DNA of 64,000 bases from Parasponia andersonii (lineage: Eukaryota > Streptophyta > Magnoliopsida > Rosales > Cannabaceae). The notes beneath the pieces are model-generated. The model ran no database searches and was not told where the DNA came from. It worked only from the letters and a program-made list of their open reading frames with translations. Position numbers and translations under genes: made by a program. Position 1 is the stretch's first letter. Each line of letters begins with the position of its first letter. Shown in pieces: positions 35,301-47,216 of this stretch. The stretch covers positions 173,679-237,678 of the forward strand of contig JXTB01000043.1 in NCBI GenBank assembly GCA_002914805.1. The letters run 5' to 3'.

Positions 35301-35562
35301 GTTGTCTCTTTAATTGGTGCACCAAAGTGCAATTGTGGTCTCTTTAATTGGTGCACCAAAATGCAATTTGGTAATCTTAAATAGGGCTAACTTTTAAGAG
35401 TGGATTGTGCAGGGTAAGAGGGTGCAGAAGTGTGTTGAAACTCTTGATGTGATTAAGATATCAAACGCAAGACTAAAGCCTGTAGTTGTGACGACTAAGT
35501 GGGAGACCTTTGATCCTCCTCCGACCAGTACTACAACAGCCCACTGGGAACTTTTTGATTAA
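32347..35562 (+). CDS. BAG family molecular chaperone regulator (ubiquitin-like plus BAG domain)
   Basis: Four exons: 32347-32596, 32967-33223, 34397-34543 and 35413-35562, all with GT-AG introns, giving 267 aa. Exon junctions restore conserved text (SQATF|GEVKKLL). A Ser/Asn-rich N terminus leads to MRPGGMLVQKR, the family signature. A ubiquitin-like domain follows at about 58-130 (SQATF, then GVKDRSKVILIEDP). The BAG domain, about 140-225, binds the Hsp70 ATPase domain and promotes nucleotide exchange. This architecture matches Arabidopsis BAG1-BAG4, cytosolic co-chaperones linked to stress and protein quality control; which member is orthologous cannot be settled here. The C terminus PTSTTTAHWELFD resembles family tails. 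Intron 3 carries a retroposed insertion. No break is seen, so the gene is probably functional. Confidence 0.93.
34585..35267 (-). mobile_element. Retroposed (LINE-like) insertion in BAG intron 3
   Basis: A direct repeat GTCCCAATC flanks it (34576-34584 and 35268-35276), extending to about 12 of 14 matching bases with the preceding ATT. The left end is a long poly-T, that is a poly-A tail on the minus strand, followed by sequence like a plant LINE 3' end (complement TTTGTGGTTAATGAAAATG). A poly-A tail plus a variable TSD fits target-primed retroposition. A 34-bp tandem duplication lies just to the right (35305-35372). Confidence 0.6.
35305..35372. repeat. 34-bp tandem duplication in BAG intron 3
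   Basis: Two units starting GTCTCTTTAATTGGTGCACC at 35305 and 35339 with one or two differences. Confidence 0.85.
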
Positions 35563-37829
35563 ATATTTTGGTTGATTATTTCCCACTTTTTATTCCATTT
35601 TTCTTTTGTGTAGTTGTTATTAGATGGAAAGGAACACACAGGAGCTAGCTACTCTCCTCTTTTGTACGTATAATAGCCTGTCCTTCGACAGACATGGCCA
35701 ATAAAAAAACGTTGGTTATGATAGCACTTATTGACGATAGATATATAGAAGGCAGTTTTCTTTAAAGAATTTGATGTGTGCTCTACCTACATATGCTCGT
35801 TTTCACCTGAACAATTGAGTGTTCGTGACATTACTCTTCTTATCTATATCAAATTTTTTTTTTTTAATAAATTTACTGAAAACATTTATTAATACTCACA
35901 ATGTGGTGTCTAATAATTAGGTTCGTTAATTGGTGGGATGCTATACATAGACGGAGTATACGTAAGCATTATTCATCCAAAACCAGGATTAACGCAATTG
36001 TATTCTCTGGCCACTAATGCGTAAATTTCCTCTTTCTGGTCGCTAATCAAAAAACAATTCTCTACTCAAAGCATAGAATTATATCTTTATTAACATTGAC
36101 AACAAATAAAGACGTGATGAATCAATCAATAAAGTCCCCATTAGAAGATTGTCATACACGTTGCATTTTTTATTTAAGTTAATAATATGAAGATAATGAG
36201 AAAAGTAAGGTCATGTGTTGTAAATTTTGGCAAGCCTTATATAACTTGAAGTAGAGTGTTCATCACTATGTATTGCAGAATGAGAATTCTGATTGTGATG
36301 TTGGCTTTATAGAGTGGTTCTAGTTTTGTAGCTTTGTAACCATTGATTTTTTGCAAAGTGATCACTCCTTATGTGCAATGTGAGCACTCTTGGAATAACT
36401 TCGTGGATATTTATCAGATAATCGTTTTTTCCTTTTTTGTACAGTTAAGGAAATCTGTTCTTTTGCTTTAAATGGGTTGCAATGCGCTTCTTTGTCTTGA
36501 GCTCTTTCGAAAGCTTGTGGGATTCAAGCTTTAACCAAGAGAGGGAGTCTCTTGGATGGTTTCAGCTTGAAGGAGTTCAAGCGGATGCAACTGAGAAGGA
36601 TTCTCAGTTCACTGGAATTAGGGGGCATCTTAAAGCCAAGTGTGAATTGTAGCTACTTCGTATCTCTATCAGCCATAGAGGATTAGCAAGTGGTTCCATC
36701 AAATCAAACAAAAGGAGTTTCTATTTGGGTATATTTCCAACTCTTGTAATCTCACCTTAGTTGAAACAAGTAAAAATCTCTAGAATGTATTGATGTTTAC
36801 TCCTTAGTGCTTATTCTTAGTCAAATCTGACTATCTGACTATTATTATTTTTTATCAGTAAATTGTACTTGTAAATCAGCTTAATTTGACACACTTACGT
36901 AATACACTGTCTTTAACACAATGGCACTTCATTTCCATAAAACACCGACACATTCTCCAACTCTAATTATGCATTTTCCTTTTGACTAATCGACATGCAA
37001 TATACTACTCATTTTAAAATGATAAGAACTTTTTGAAGCATATATTTATCTTTTCTAACACCAGTAAAATAAACCCAAAATAAATGCCAATTTGAGGATT
37101 TTTTTTATCCGTATTTTGTCAATTTTGTTTATTTAAGTTAGTACAATTACATTGACACCCATTGACCGTGCTTATTTTAGTTAGTAAATTACATGTACAG
37201 CCATTCACCTATGTAAAAGCTTATAATAACGCTCTTAAACAAAAATTGAAAGGAGACCCTATACTTTTAGAAAAGAGAAAAAAAAAACGAAAAAGAAAAT
37301 TAACGACATTTTCACCATTTAGCTATTTTTTAAAGTAAAATCATGATAATTATTTGCTATTTTAATTGAAAAACTAAAAATTTAATAGTGATGAGTAAAA
37401 TTTTAATCNCAATTAAAATTTATTGTACATATTTTTTTATATTAAAAAATAAAAAAATAATAATATTAAAATATATTTGTTTATACAAATTATTTGAATA
37501 CAACGATGTAATATTTAAAAAAAATAACTGCATAAAAAAATATCTACTAGATATATTTTTCGCTATGATTGTTAACGTAACATTAATCTGATTGACTGAT
37601 TGAGTCAACACCGACGACGAGTAGACTAAATGTAAAATGGTTTAAAAAAAAGGCTACATGTAAAATGGTAGATGTCTTGATTGATCTTTGCTTTTACAAC
37701 GAGAAACTGGCGTAAAATGAAAAATGGAATAAAAATAGTTATATATATATATATATATGAAAGTAATATTGTCCTTTTGCGAGGACTTCTCGACCAACCG
37801 AAGTCGATACATAAAGTTAAAACGACGAT
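35563..37829. other. Intergenic DNA between BAG and PPR genes
   Basis: The BAG 3' UTR probably ends within the first 200 bp (AATAAAAAAAC at 35700). A less AT-rich patch at 36230-36760 has no sustained frame and may be an old element remnant. A single N at 37409 sits in AT-rich sequence, and an (AT)n tract lies at 37741-37758. Confidence 0.5.
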
Positions 37830-39770
37830 TTGAATGAGCTTTTTCAAATTCAAGAACATGATTCTGATATGCTCTCCAAGCAATTCCTATTTACCAAACC
37901 ATCTCTCTTCTTCTTCTTCTTCTTCGCCAACCCATCTCTCCGACGTCGTTTCTCATCATCAAGACATCGCTACCCCACGAACGCCGACCGTCGTTCCCGT
38001 CCAACGACAATCGTTTCACCAACTCCATACATTCCGATCGCGAAATGCATATCTCTGTTGCAGTTCTGCGCTTCGTCGAAGCCCAAACTGATGCAAATCC
38101 ACGCCTTTTCGATCAGACATGGCGTCCCAATCACAGATCCAGATATGGGCAAACACCTGATCTTTGCCATTGTTGCTCTCTCGGCTCCAATGGGGTATGC
38201 CCACAACGTCTTTTCCCAAATCGATAACCCAAACATATTCACATTCAACACCATGATTAGAGGCTATGCTGAGAGCGAGAATCCCAGGCCAGCGACTGAG
38301 CTTTATCGCCATATGCGTGCTTTTTCTTCTGTTAAAGCTGATACTCATAGTTACCCTTTTCTTTTGAAGGCTCTAGCTAAGTTAACGGCTGTTTGGGAAG
38401 GTGAGATGGTTCATTCTGTGGTTTTGAGAGATGGGTTTGAATCTTTGGTTTTTGTTCAGAACGCTTTGCTTCACTTGTATGGTTGTTTTGGTTGTGTTGA
38501 AAGTGCGCACAAGATGTTTGAATTAATGCCTCAAAGAGATCTTGTGGCTTGGAATACTGTGATTAATGGGTTTGCTCTGAATGGGAGGCCTAACGAGGCT
38601 CTGGTGCTTTTTAGAGACATGGGTTTTGAAGGTGTGGAGCCGGATGGATTTACAATGGTAAGTATGTTGTCCGCTTGTGGTGAGCTTGGAGCTTTGGCTT
38701 TGGGTAGGAGGGCCCATGTGTATGTGTTAAAAGTCGGTTTATTGAATTCGAACTTGCATGCTAATAATGCACTTCTGGACCTTTATGCAAAGTGTGGGAG
38801 CATTAGAGATGCCAAAAAAGTGTTTAATGAAGTGAGTGAAAGAAGTGTGGTTTCTTGGACTTCTTTAATAGTTGGTTTGGCTATTAATGGTTTTGGCAAA
38901 GAAGCTCTCGAGCTCTTTAAAGAGTTAGAAAATGAGGGGTTGGTTCCTACTGAGATAACTTTTGTGGGTGTCTTGTATGCTTGCAGCCACTGTGGAATGG
39001 TCAATGAAGGGTTCAATTACTTTGGACAGATGGAAGAGAAGTATGGCATTGTGCCCAGAATAGAACACTATGGTTGCATGATTGATTTGTTGGGTAGGGC
39101 AGGTTTGATGAAAGAAGCATATGAATACATACAAAACATGCCATTGAAGCCCAATGCTGTCATTTGGAGGACCTTACTCGGAGCATGTACAATACATGGG
39201 GATTTGGTTCTAGGAGAGTTTGTAAGAAGTCGGCTCCAACAATTAGAGCCTGGACATAGTGGGGATTACGTCCTTCTATCCAATCTTTATGCATTGGAGA
39301 GTCGTTGGTCAGATGTCCAGAAGGTGAGAAGGGCAATGCTTAGGCAAGGTGTGAGGAAAACTCCTGGCTACAGTCTAGTTGAGTTGGGAAATCGTGTTTT
39401 TGAGTTCATGATGGCCGATAGATCTCATCCGCAGAGTGAGGAGGCTTACGCTAAGCTAGCAGAGATCGCAAGTTTGTTAAGATTGGAAGGTTATGTGCCT
39501 CGTACAGCGAATGTTCTTGCAGACATAGAGGAGGAGGAAAAGGAGACTGCTTTGTCTTATCACAGTGAGAAAATTGCAGTGGCTTTTATGCTTGTTAATA
39601 CAGCTCCAAGGACTCCCATTCGGATTTTGAAGAATTTGAGAGTCTGTGTAGACTGTCATGTTGTTTTTAAGCTCATATCTAAGGTTTATGGCAGGGAGAT
39701 TGTTGTCAGGGATTGTACTCGATTTCACCATTTTGGAAATGGTTCCTGTTCTTGTGGGGATTATTGGTAG
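37830..39770 (+). CDS. DYW-class pentatricopeptide repeat protein
   Basis: A single exon of 646 aa, typical of plant PPR genes. The N terminus (to about 70) is rich in Ser, Arg and Phe and could target an organelle. Tandem PPR motifs run from about 85 to 500 (FTFNTMIRGYAE, DLVAWNTVINGFALNGRPNE, NNALLDLYAKCGSIRDAKKV, VVSWTSLIVGLAINGFGKEA). The E/E+ region follows, then a complete DYW domain with HSE (578-580), CVDCH (606-610), HH (633-634) and the terminal CSCGDYW. The DYW domain is the zinc-dependent cytidine deaminase of organellar C-to-U editing, with the PPR tract choosing the RNA site. It resembles Arabidopsis At4g21065 (PCMP-H28). The target is unknown. A later start at 37870 is also possible. 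Confidence 0.93.
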   Translation: MNELFQIQEHDSDMLSKQFLFTKPSLFFFFFFANPSLRRRFSSSRHRYPTNADRRSRPTTIVSPTPYIPIAKCISLLQFCASSKPKLMQIHAFSIRHGVPITDPDMGKHLIFAIVALSAPMGYAHNVFSQIDNPNIFTFNTMIRGYAESENPRPATELYRHMRAFSSVKADTHSYPFLLKALAKLTAVWEGEMVHSVVLRDGFESLVFVQNALLHLYGCFGCVESAHKMFELMPQRDLVAWNTVINGFALNGRPNEALVLFRDMGFEGVEPDGFTMVSMLSACGELGALALGRRAHVYVLKVGLLNSNLHANNALLDLYAKCGSIRDAKKVFNEVSERSVVSWTSLIVGLAINGFGKEALELFKELENEGLVPTEITFVGVLYACSHCGMVNEGFNYFGQMEEKYGIVPRIEHYGCMIDLLGRAGLMKEAYEYIQNMPLKPNAVIWRTLLGACTIHGDLVLGEFVRSRLQQLEPGHSGDYVLLSNLYALESRWSDVQKVRRAMLRQGVRKTPGYSLVELGNRVFEFMMADRSHPQSEEAYAKLAEIASLLRLEGYVPRTANVLADIEEEEKETALSYHSEKIAVAFMLVNTAPRTPIRILKNLRVCVDCHVVFKLISKVYGREIVVRDCTRFHHFGNGSCSCGDYW

Positions 39771-41404
39771 CATGTTTGGTTGTGTGATTGAATTTTTCTC
39801 TGCAAGTTAAACTGGCTGAAGAAGGATATTTATCTAAAATGATTTCACAAGTTTTAATAGCGTTCAACATCATTTGGAAGTCAAAGACTTGACAAGCTAA
39901 AAAAACTGCCAAAAAGTAGTGTTAAGGCCCAATTGACCAATCCAAATCCAGATTGAATCCAATCCAAAAAATTATAATCAAATTTTTGACCATTGGATTC
40001 GTAACGGCTAGACGGTAGATGACAGTGGGCACACTTCCAAACGTATATAATGGTCATAAACAACTACTTGTGAGGTTATTTATAATAAAGGCTCATTTAT
40101 AATAGATTTATGATAGTACTACCTTTTTCATTATGAACGTCCTTTTTTTCTTGTAAATACTAAATATATATTTGAGTATTTATAAGAAAGGATCTTTTTT
40201 TTAAGATCAATATAAAAAAATGGCCCATTTTTTACACCTATTTAATAAATGATCATTTTATAATTTTATTTTGATAAATAGTTGTTTTTAAGTTTATCTT
40301 ATTTTTTTTATAAAGTAAATCAATTTTTAAAATAGTATATCATTTTTTTAAAAATAAATCAATTTTAAAAAATAAATCGATATATTTTGATATACTAAAT
40401 AAAGTAAATCAATTTTTGAAAAAGTAAATCAATTTTTTTAAAATAAAAATAAAAATAAATCAATTTTTTTAAAAATAAATCAATATATTTTAATATACTA
40501 AACATGAAAAATAATGCCATTTTTTTAATTAATTTTAAAAGTTCGGCAATTTTTCAACAGTGCTTGAAAAATAGCTATTTTGCAAACTATGATCCAAAAT
40601 TCAGTCATTTAGCTAAAAATCCGTTTAACAGTTACTCTATCCCCACCCTTTCTTGTTTTTTCCTTTTTCCACCACTCATATAAAACTTAATTTATGATAA
40701 AACTAACTATACACAAAATAACATAAATAGACAAAATAAACATTAAACAATTAGAATCTTCATTCTTAATTATAATATTAGTTCTTGACACACCCCTTTG
40801 AATACTTTTTATGAAATCTATCTTTCTTGAAATTAAAAAGAAAATCCTTGAAAAATTTAAATCCTTTTAATGAGATTAAGTTTTGAAATTATAAACGAAC
40901 ATATTGTGCCTTCTAAATTGCAATAATTTGGATTAAGTGAACATCTCCCTCGCTACCTCCCCTTTTCTACCTAAAACTCTAATCTAAAGTTCATGAAAAA
41001 GAAAATTCAAGAAGCCTAACTTTTTACTCAAGAACCCTAACTTTTTTTTTCTGGAGAAATAAGTGAACAATAGCAAAATGAAATAAGGAAAATTGATTAA
41101 TAATTTGAATCCCAAAATTGTTCTATCTATTCTTTTAAATACTTATATCTTAAAGTGAGTTTTTATTAAGAAAGATAAAGGTTGAAGAATAAGATACATG
41201 ATTAAAAATTCTAGAACTAGTGGGTGGGAAAAGAAATTTTTCAAGACTTTTTTGTGAATAATGTCCAAGTTTGGAATAAGAAATATTAGAGAGGTGTGTA
41301 TTAATAAGATATTTAAATTTTAAATTTTAAGGAGGTGTTTCATTAAGAAAAAGGATAGGGAGATAAAAAAAATAGGGGATGATTTTTATTGTAAAATTTT
41401 ACGT
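39771..41404. other. Intergenic AT-rich DNA right of the PPR gene
   Basis: No gene is supported. A degenerate tandem repeat lies at 40310-40510: TAAATCRATATATTTTRATATACTAAA occurs near 40374 and 40479, a period of roughly 105 bp, with shorter AAATCAATTTTT units between. Confidence 0.5.
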
Positions 41405-44220
41405 TAGTTCAATGTAGACTTCTTCCTCAAGAACTCTGTTCAGAAATACAAATTTGATATTTTTCTGATGGATCTTCCATTTGTTTTAAGCATCAAGAAA
41501 AATGATTAGTCTTATAGTTTTCAGTTGTGCAACGAGTTAAAATACTTCGTCGTAGTCAATGTTGGCTCTTTGACTATAAAGCTTTTCGCAACTAGCCTTA
41601 CTTTGTATCTTTCTACTTTTCTATTAGCATTCTTTTTTTACTTTGTTCACTCATTTTACATCGATAGCTTTATAACCTTTGGAAAAAGTGGATATTTCTC
41701 AAGTATCATTATTCTCTACGGTCTTGACTTTTCATCTATCCAGTCCTCCACTTTTTCATTTATCATAGTCTCAACTTTTTCATCTTGTACTGCCTCTTAG
41801 AAGTTCACCTACTCACAATCAGTAAAGAAGCAAAAAAAGAGTAAGATTCGCAAGCCTCTCAGTTACCTCATAGAGATTTTGAAGGCTCCTTATGCATTCT
41901 TCATTTCTTTCATTTAAGAATGATGGTAGTGAATTTTCATGAGTGGATGATGTTGGTAAAATAAGTGAAGTAGTAGCCTCTTGATAGAATTCTCTTGCTT
42001 ACTTTACTGGTGTTTCTTCATCTTCAAATTGTAAAAAGAAACTGTATTCATTTGTTTAAGAACTAAAGTCTCATTCACCTTCTTCATTGAATATTACATC
42101 TTGACTAATGATTACTTTTCTATTGTTAGGATTATACAACTTATAACCCTTCGAGTTTTTATTATATCTAACAAAGATGAAGGTTTCACTTTTGTCGTCA
42201 AGATTAATTCTTCTTTCATTTGACATATGTACATGGCTATGCTACCAAAGACTATGGGATAAGAGATTCCAAGATTTTGCCCACTCCATGCTTCTTGTGG
42301 TATCTTTTCCCACATAATTCTTATTGGAGATTGATTGGACAAGCAGACTATACATACAACAATTACTGCCTAGAACTCCTTGGGCAATCTCTTGCCTTTC
42401 AACATACTTTGAACCATTTTAAGGATGGTCTGAATCTTCCTTTCTACCACATCATTCTGTGAGATCTCGAAATAGTTAAAGGTTGTCGAATTCCATTTGT
42501 TTCATAGAATTCTTGGAATTCTTTAGAAGTGAATTCTCTTTCTCTATAAGATCTCATGGCTTTAATCTGAGGACTATTTTCTTTCTCTACCCCTGGTTTG
42601 AAGTTCTTAAAAATCTCAAAGACTTCTGATTTCTGTTTCAAGAAATAAACCTAAGTCTTTCTTGAGAAATTGTCAACGAAGTGTAGGAAGTAATTGCTTT
42701 ATCAAAAGAACTTGATTTGATAGGACTGCACACTTCTGTGTGCATGAGCTCAAGTGGCTTTTGCGCTCTCAAATTTGACTTCTTTGGAAAGTTTTTCTTG
42801 AATTACTTCATGAGTAAGCATCATTCATAAAGTAATCAGGATGATTGATGTTTGACAGGCCTCTCACTATTTCTTTTTTAGATAATAGCTCTAGTCCTCC
42901 AAAGTTGAGATATCTAAATCTCAAATGCCATTGTCATGATGAATCCTTGTAACATGCTTTGAGATAATTTGTCACATTATTTTGAATGTTCAATAAGAAC
43001 ATTCTATTTCTTGATATAGGTACTTTGGTAATTAAGTTCATGTTATTATTTCTTATTATCTCTAAGAGCTATCCAGAACTCAAAATATTTGTTTTCATTA
43101 TGGGTACATAATATACATTTGAAATGAATTGATGTCCCCTATTTTTCAAGCAGATAAGAATTTTACCTCTTTATTTTACCGCTACTTTGGAATCATCACT
43201 GAAAGAAACATTCCTACTTATTGATTCATCAAGCTTCACAAATATTGATTGATGCCTACACATATGATTGCTAGCACTAGTGATAAGATACCATAAATTG
43301 ACTTGACCTTCGTTATTGTCACTATATGCTAGTAGCACGACATCATTCTCTTCTCTCTTTTCTTCAATGTAATTGACTTTTTCTTAAATTATACTATTAG
43401 GTGTTCTACATTCTCTAGCATAATAGCCAAATTTGTGACAATTATAACATTTAACTTGAGACTGCATATTCCTCGAGTTTGATTGGCTTCTACTATGAAC
43501 TCTTGTAGAGCTTTCTCCTCTTTTGAAATTGTTGTTATGATAATTGTTATTGTTATTAGAATTTTAACCTCATCCACGACCACGACTTGTGTCACATCAT
43601 TATCCTCGGCCTTGTCCTTTACCACGACTATGCTAACATTTATCGCTATATTAGTTATCTTTTTTTTCTATGAGTTCTGTCTTCAGAAGCTAATCCTTGA
43701 AATTAGGCTTCTTCTTTTTCTTTTTATCGTAGGCTTGTAAGGAACCCAAGAGTTTTTCTATCGTTATGGCTCCTAAGTCTTTGATTTTTATAATAACAAT
43801 AACAATATTCTTGAACTTTGGATCTAACGATCGAAGAATCTTTTTATGATCACATATTTTTTGGTTGCTCACCATTTCTTTTCATTTGATTGGAAATGAA
43901 TAAACTCTAGAAAACTAGTCAGAAACTAATTCAGTTCCTTTCATGTGCAGTGAATCAAACTTTCCTATTAGAGTTTGAAGGCGAACCTTTTTAACTTTAT
44001 CTTCTCTCTTGTAAGAGACTTGAAGTTTCTCACATGTTTCCTTGGCAGAGGTTGTAGTTAAGATTTTCTCAAACCCATTATCAGCTAAGGCTTGGTAGAT
44101 GAGGAGGAGAGCTTTTTCATCTCTCTTTCTTGAATCTTTTAAGCTATTTTTTTGTGTTAAGTAGTATCGTCTCATCTCTTGACTCTTTGTAGCCTTTTTC
44201 CACTGCTTCTTAGACATCAT
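41405..44220 (-). pseudogene. Copia element B gag-integrase-RT remnant
   Basis: Decayed polyprotein, minus strand. At 44220-43915 the gag reads KNSLKDSRKRDEKALLLIYQ and GKFDSLHMKGTELVSD. At 43625-43389 the CCHC zinc-knuckle region is present in broken form. At 42641-42444 is the integrase core (VEKENSPQIKAMRSYREREF, then ETNGIRQPLT). At 42342-42112 is the integrase C-terminal part (SPIRIMWEKIPQEAWSGQNLG). From about 41580 down to 41405 only the RT start can be recognised. Order gag-PR-INT-RT marks Ty1/copia. It shares family-level sequence with element A but is more diverged. Confidence 0.8.
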
Positions 44221-44468
44221 GTGCTTTAAGAAGTACCTTCATTTTGGTAGTCTAGTTATCAAAGTTACTACTCTTAAGTGGTAGAACTTGAATAGATGCT
44301 AAACTACTGGTAGCTATAGCTCTTAATAGAATAAGAATTTGGCAATTGCATCAATAGATCTGGAATATTGAAAAATCTTAAGAATGACTATTTAATCGAC
44401 TTGGTCAAAGTCAATGGTCAAAATCAACCCTTTTGGTCAAAAGTTAACACCAATCAACAATTGAGATC

Positions 44469-44937
44469 TGTTGGAAAGTAAAACAAACTTTATTATTCAC
44501 TTAAATACTTTTACAGGAGAAAATTCTCAACTTCACTCTTCAAGCTCACTCACTCACTAGAAGCTATGCTTCTTTCTCTCTTCTCTTCACTCTTAGAAGC
44601 TTTGCTTCTTAGTTGATACTTAGAACTCAAATAGATAGGGGTATTTATACTACATGAGAAACAATAAGAACCACACAAATAAACAATTACAAAAATCCTT
44701 AAGCTACACAGATTTTTTTCTACATACTTCTAATAATAATCTAAGTAATCAAATAATTCACATGCAAAAAACTAATAACTAACTAACACTAGAAGATTCT
44801 AGGTGGAAGGCTTCTTTAATTTGGACTTGGGCTTTTTCTTTTATGAGCTTTGTACTTGGGCTAACTCCAACTTATTGGGCCTCATGTTGATGGGCCTAAA
44901 ACACTTCTTATGGGCTTAAACAATTTTATTTTCAACA
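44469..44937 (-). repeat. 3' LTR of copia element A
   Basis: 469 bp next to the polypurine tract. It shares TCAACTTCACTCTTCAAGCT and TGATGGGCCTAAAACACTTC with the 5' LTR at 50612. Confidence 0.93.
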
Positions 44938-44939
44938 CC

Positions 44940-46360
44940 CTCCCCTTAAACTTATTTTATAATACCAAGCAAGTTTCTTAATCTTACGAAGTCTTTAAAC
45001 TTGAGTGGCTTGGTGAAAATATCAGTAATCTGATCATGTGATCTCACACATTTCAATTGTACTTCTTTGTTTGCAACACATTCTTTTATGTAATGATAGC
45101 GAGTGTCGATATACTTGCTTCGGCCATGAAAGACTGGATTTTTAGCTAAAGCTATTACTGACTTATTATCGATACAAATCTCTATTGGCTCTTTTTGAGG
45201 CATGTTTAACTCTTTCAACAACCTTCTTAGCTAGATTGCATGACTAACACATGATGCAGCAGCTACGCACTCAGCTTCGTATGTTGAAAGGGTAACAATC
45301 AGTTGTTTCTTGGATACCTAGGTGAAATTGGCTTTTCCCATGAAAAACACAAAACTAGTAGTGCTTTTTCGATCATCAGTGTCTCCGACCCAATCACTAT
45401 CACTGTAACCAATGAGTTTGTAATCATTAGAAACTGAATAGAACAAACCAAGAATGATCGTACCTTTTAGGTAACGGAGAATTCTCTTTGCAGTTTTGAA
45501 GTAAGTAGTTGTTGGAGTTTCCATGTAACGACTTACTAGTCCAGTTGCATAATGTCAGGCCTTGTACATGTCAAGTACCGAAGGCATCCAACAAGGCTCT
45601 TAAAGAGTGTTGGATCCACCTTTTTTGCTTCATCATCTTTGAATAATTTTATTCCGTACTCCACTGGTATACTTATCAGCTTGCAATCATTGATATTGAA
45701 CTTCTTCAGGATCTCCTCTGTATAGCTTTCTTGAGAGATAAAAATGTCAACTTCTTTTTGCTTGACTTCTATACTGAGGTAGTATGCCATAAGTCCGATG
45801 TCTGTCATTTCAAATTCATGTATCATTACTCTCTTGAATTCGTCAAACGTCCTTGAATTACTTCCAGTGAATATGAGATCATCCACGTACAAGCATATGA
45901 CCAGAATATCTCCATCTTTAGTCTTAACATAGAGAGCATGTTCATAAAGGCACTTAATGAATCCATTCTCTTGGAAATATTTGTCAATTCGGTTGTTCCA
46001 TGCTCTTGGTGCTTGCTTTAGACCATAAAAAGCCTTCTTCAGCTTCAAAACCTTATCTTTATGCCCTTTCATCTCATAACCTAATGGTTGTTCGATATAA
46101 ACTTCTTCTTCAAGAACTCCATTTAGAAATGCAACCTTTACATCTATCTAATGAATCTTCCATTTATTCTGAGCAGTAAGAGAAATAATTAGTCTTATAG
46201 TTTCTAATCGTGCAACAGGAGCGAATACATCATCGTAGTCAATATCAGCTCTTTGACTATAGGACCGCATACATCTGTATGCACGAGCTCTAGTGGCTTC
46301 TAGGCTCTTGAATTCGACTCTTTTGGAAAGCTTTTCCTGAATTGTTTCCCGAGTAAGCAT
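44940..46360 (-). pseudogene. Reverse transcriptase and RNase H of copia element A
   Basis: Minus strand. 46360-46148 starts in integrase tail sequence and joins, across an internal deletion at about 46261, to the RT start DYDDVFAPVARLETIRLIIS. 46072-45536 holds KKAFYGLKQAPRAWN and the active-site motif CLYVDDLIFTG. 45524-45318 holds FKTAKRILRYLKGT and LIGYSDSDWVGD. 45221-44952 is the RNase H end with DNKSVIALAKNPVFHGRSKY and DQITDIFTKPL. Stops at about 46140, 45530 and 45230-45310 separate the pieces. The catalytic motif is intact but the polyprotein cannot be made. Confidence 0.9.
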
Positions 46361-47212
46361 CCTTCACAAAGCTGATCAGTTTGATTGATGCATGGCAAGC
46401 CTCTTACCATTTTTTTTCTTAGATAGTAGCTCTAGTCCTCCAAAGTTGAGATGCTTGAATCTCAAATGCCATAGCCATGATGAATTTTTTATAACATGCT
46501 TTCAGACATTTTGACATATCATTTTGAATGTTCAATAAGAGCATTCTATTTCTTGACATAGGCACCTTGGCAATCAAGTTCATGTTGTTATCTCTTATAG
46601 AAAGACTATAATCTTTCAAGTGAATATCATAGCCTTTCTCTAAGAGTTATCCCAAACTCAATATGTTTGTTTTCATTGTGGGTATATAATAAACATTTGA
46701 AATAAATTGATGCCTCCCATTTTTCAAGCGGATAAGAATTTTAACTTTTCCTTTTACCACTACTTTCGAATCATCACCGAAAGAAACACTCCCACTAATT
46801 GATTCATCAAGCTCTATGAACATTAATCGAGGCCCACACATATGATTGCTAGCACTGGTGTCAAGATACCATATATTGTCTAGTCCTCTGTTGTTGTCGT
46901 TATATGCTAGGAGCACGGTGCCATTTTCTTCCATCTTCTCTTCAACTTAATTGACCTTCTCTTCAATTCTGCTATTAGGTACTCTATATTCTCTAGTATA
47001 ATGGCCAAACTTATGACAATTGAAATATTCAACTTGAGACTTCTCAGGCCTTGAGTTCATTCGACCTCTACCACAACCTCTTGTAGAGTTTTCTCCTCTT
47101 TCGAAATTGCTGATATAATAATTGTGGTTGTTGGAATTCCAACCTTGTTCATGACCTCAACTTGTACCACGTCTTTGTCCTCTATCACGACCACGTTGAC
47201 TTCTTTCGCTAT
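46361..47212 (-). pseudogene. Gag C-terminal part, protease and integrase N-terminal part of copia element A
   Basis: 46934-46647 contains NIWYLDTSASNHMCG, the copia protease motif (usually DTGASNHM; the Gly is Ser here). The zinc knuckle just upstream (46970-47040) reads FNCHKFGHYTREY, with the first Cys lost. 46619-46419 is the integrase N-terminal region (IRDNNMNLIAKVPMSRNRML). The integrase catalytic core is missing because of the deletion at 46261, which joins sequence that in copia B lies about 1.1 kb apart. Confidence 0.8.
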
Positions 47213-47216
47213 ATTG

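Noticed and set aside
39477..39773. Minus-strand ORFs across the PPR gene
   Set aside because: Shadows of the 646-aa plus-strand gene.
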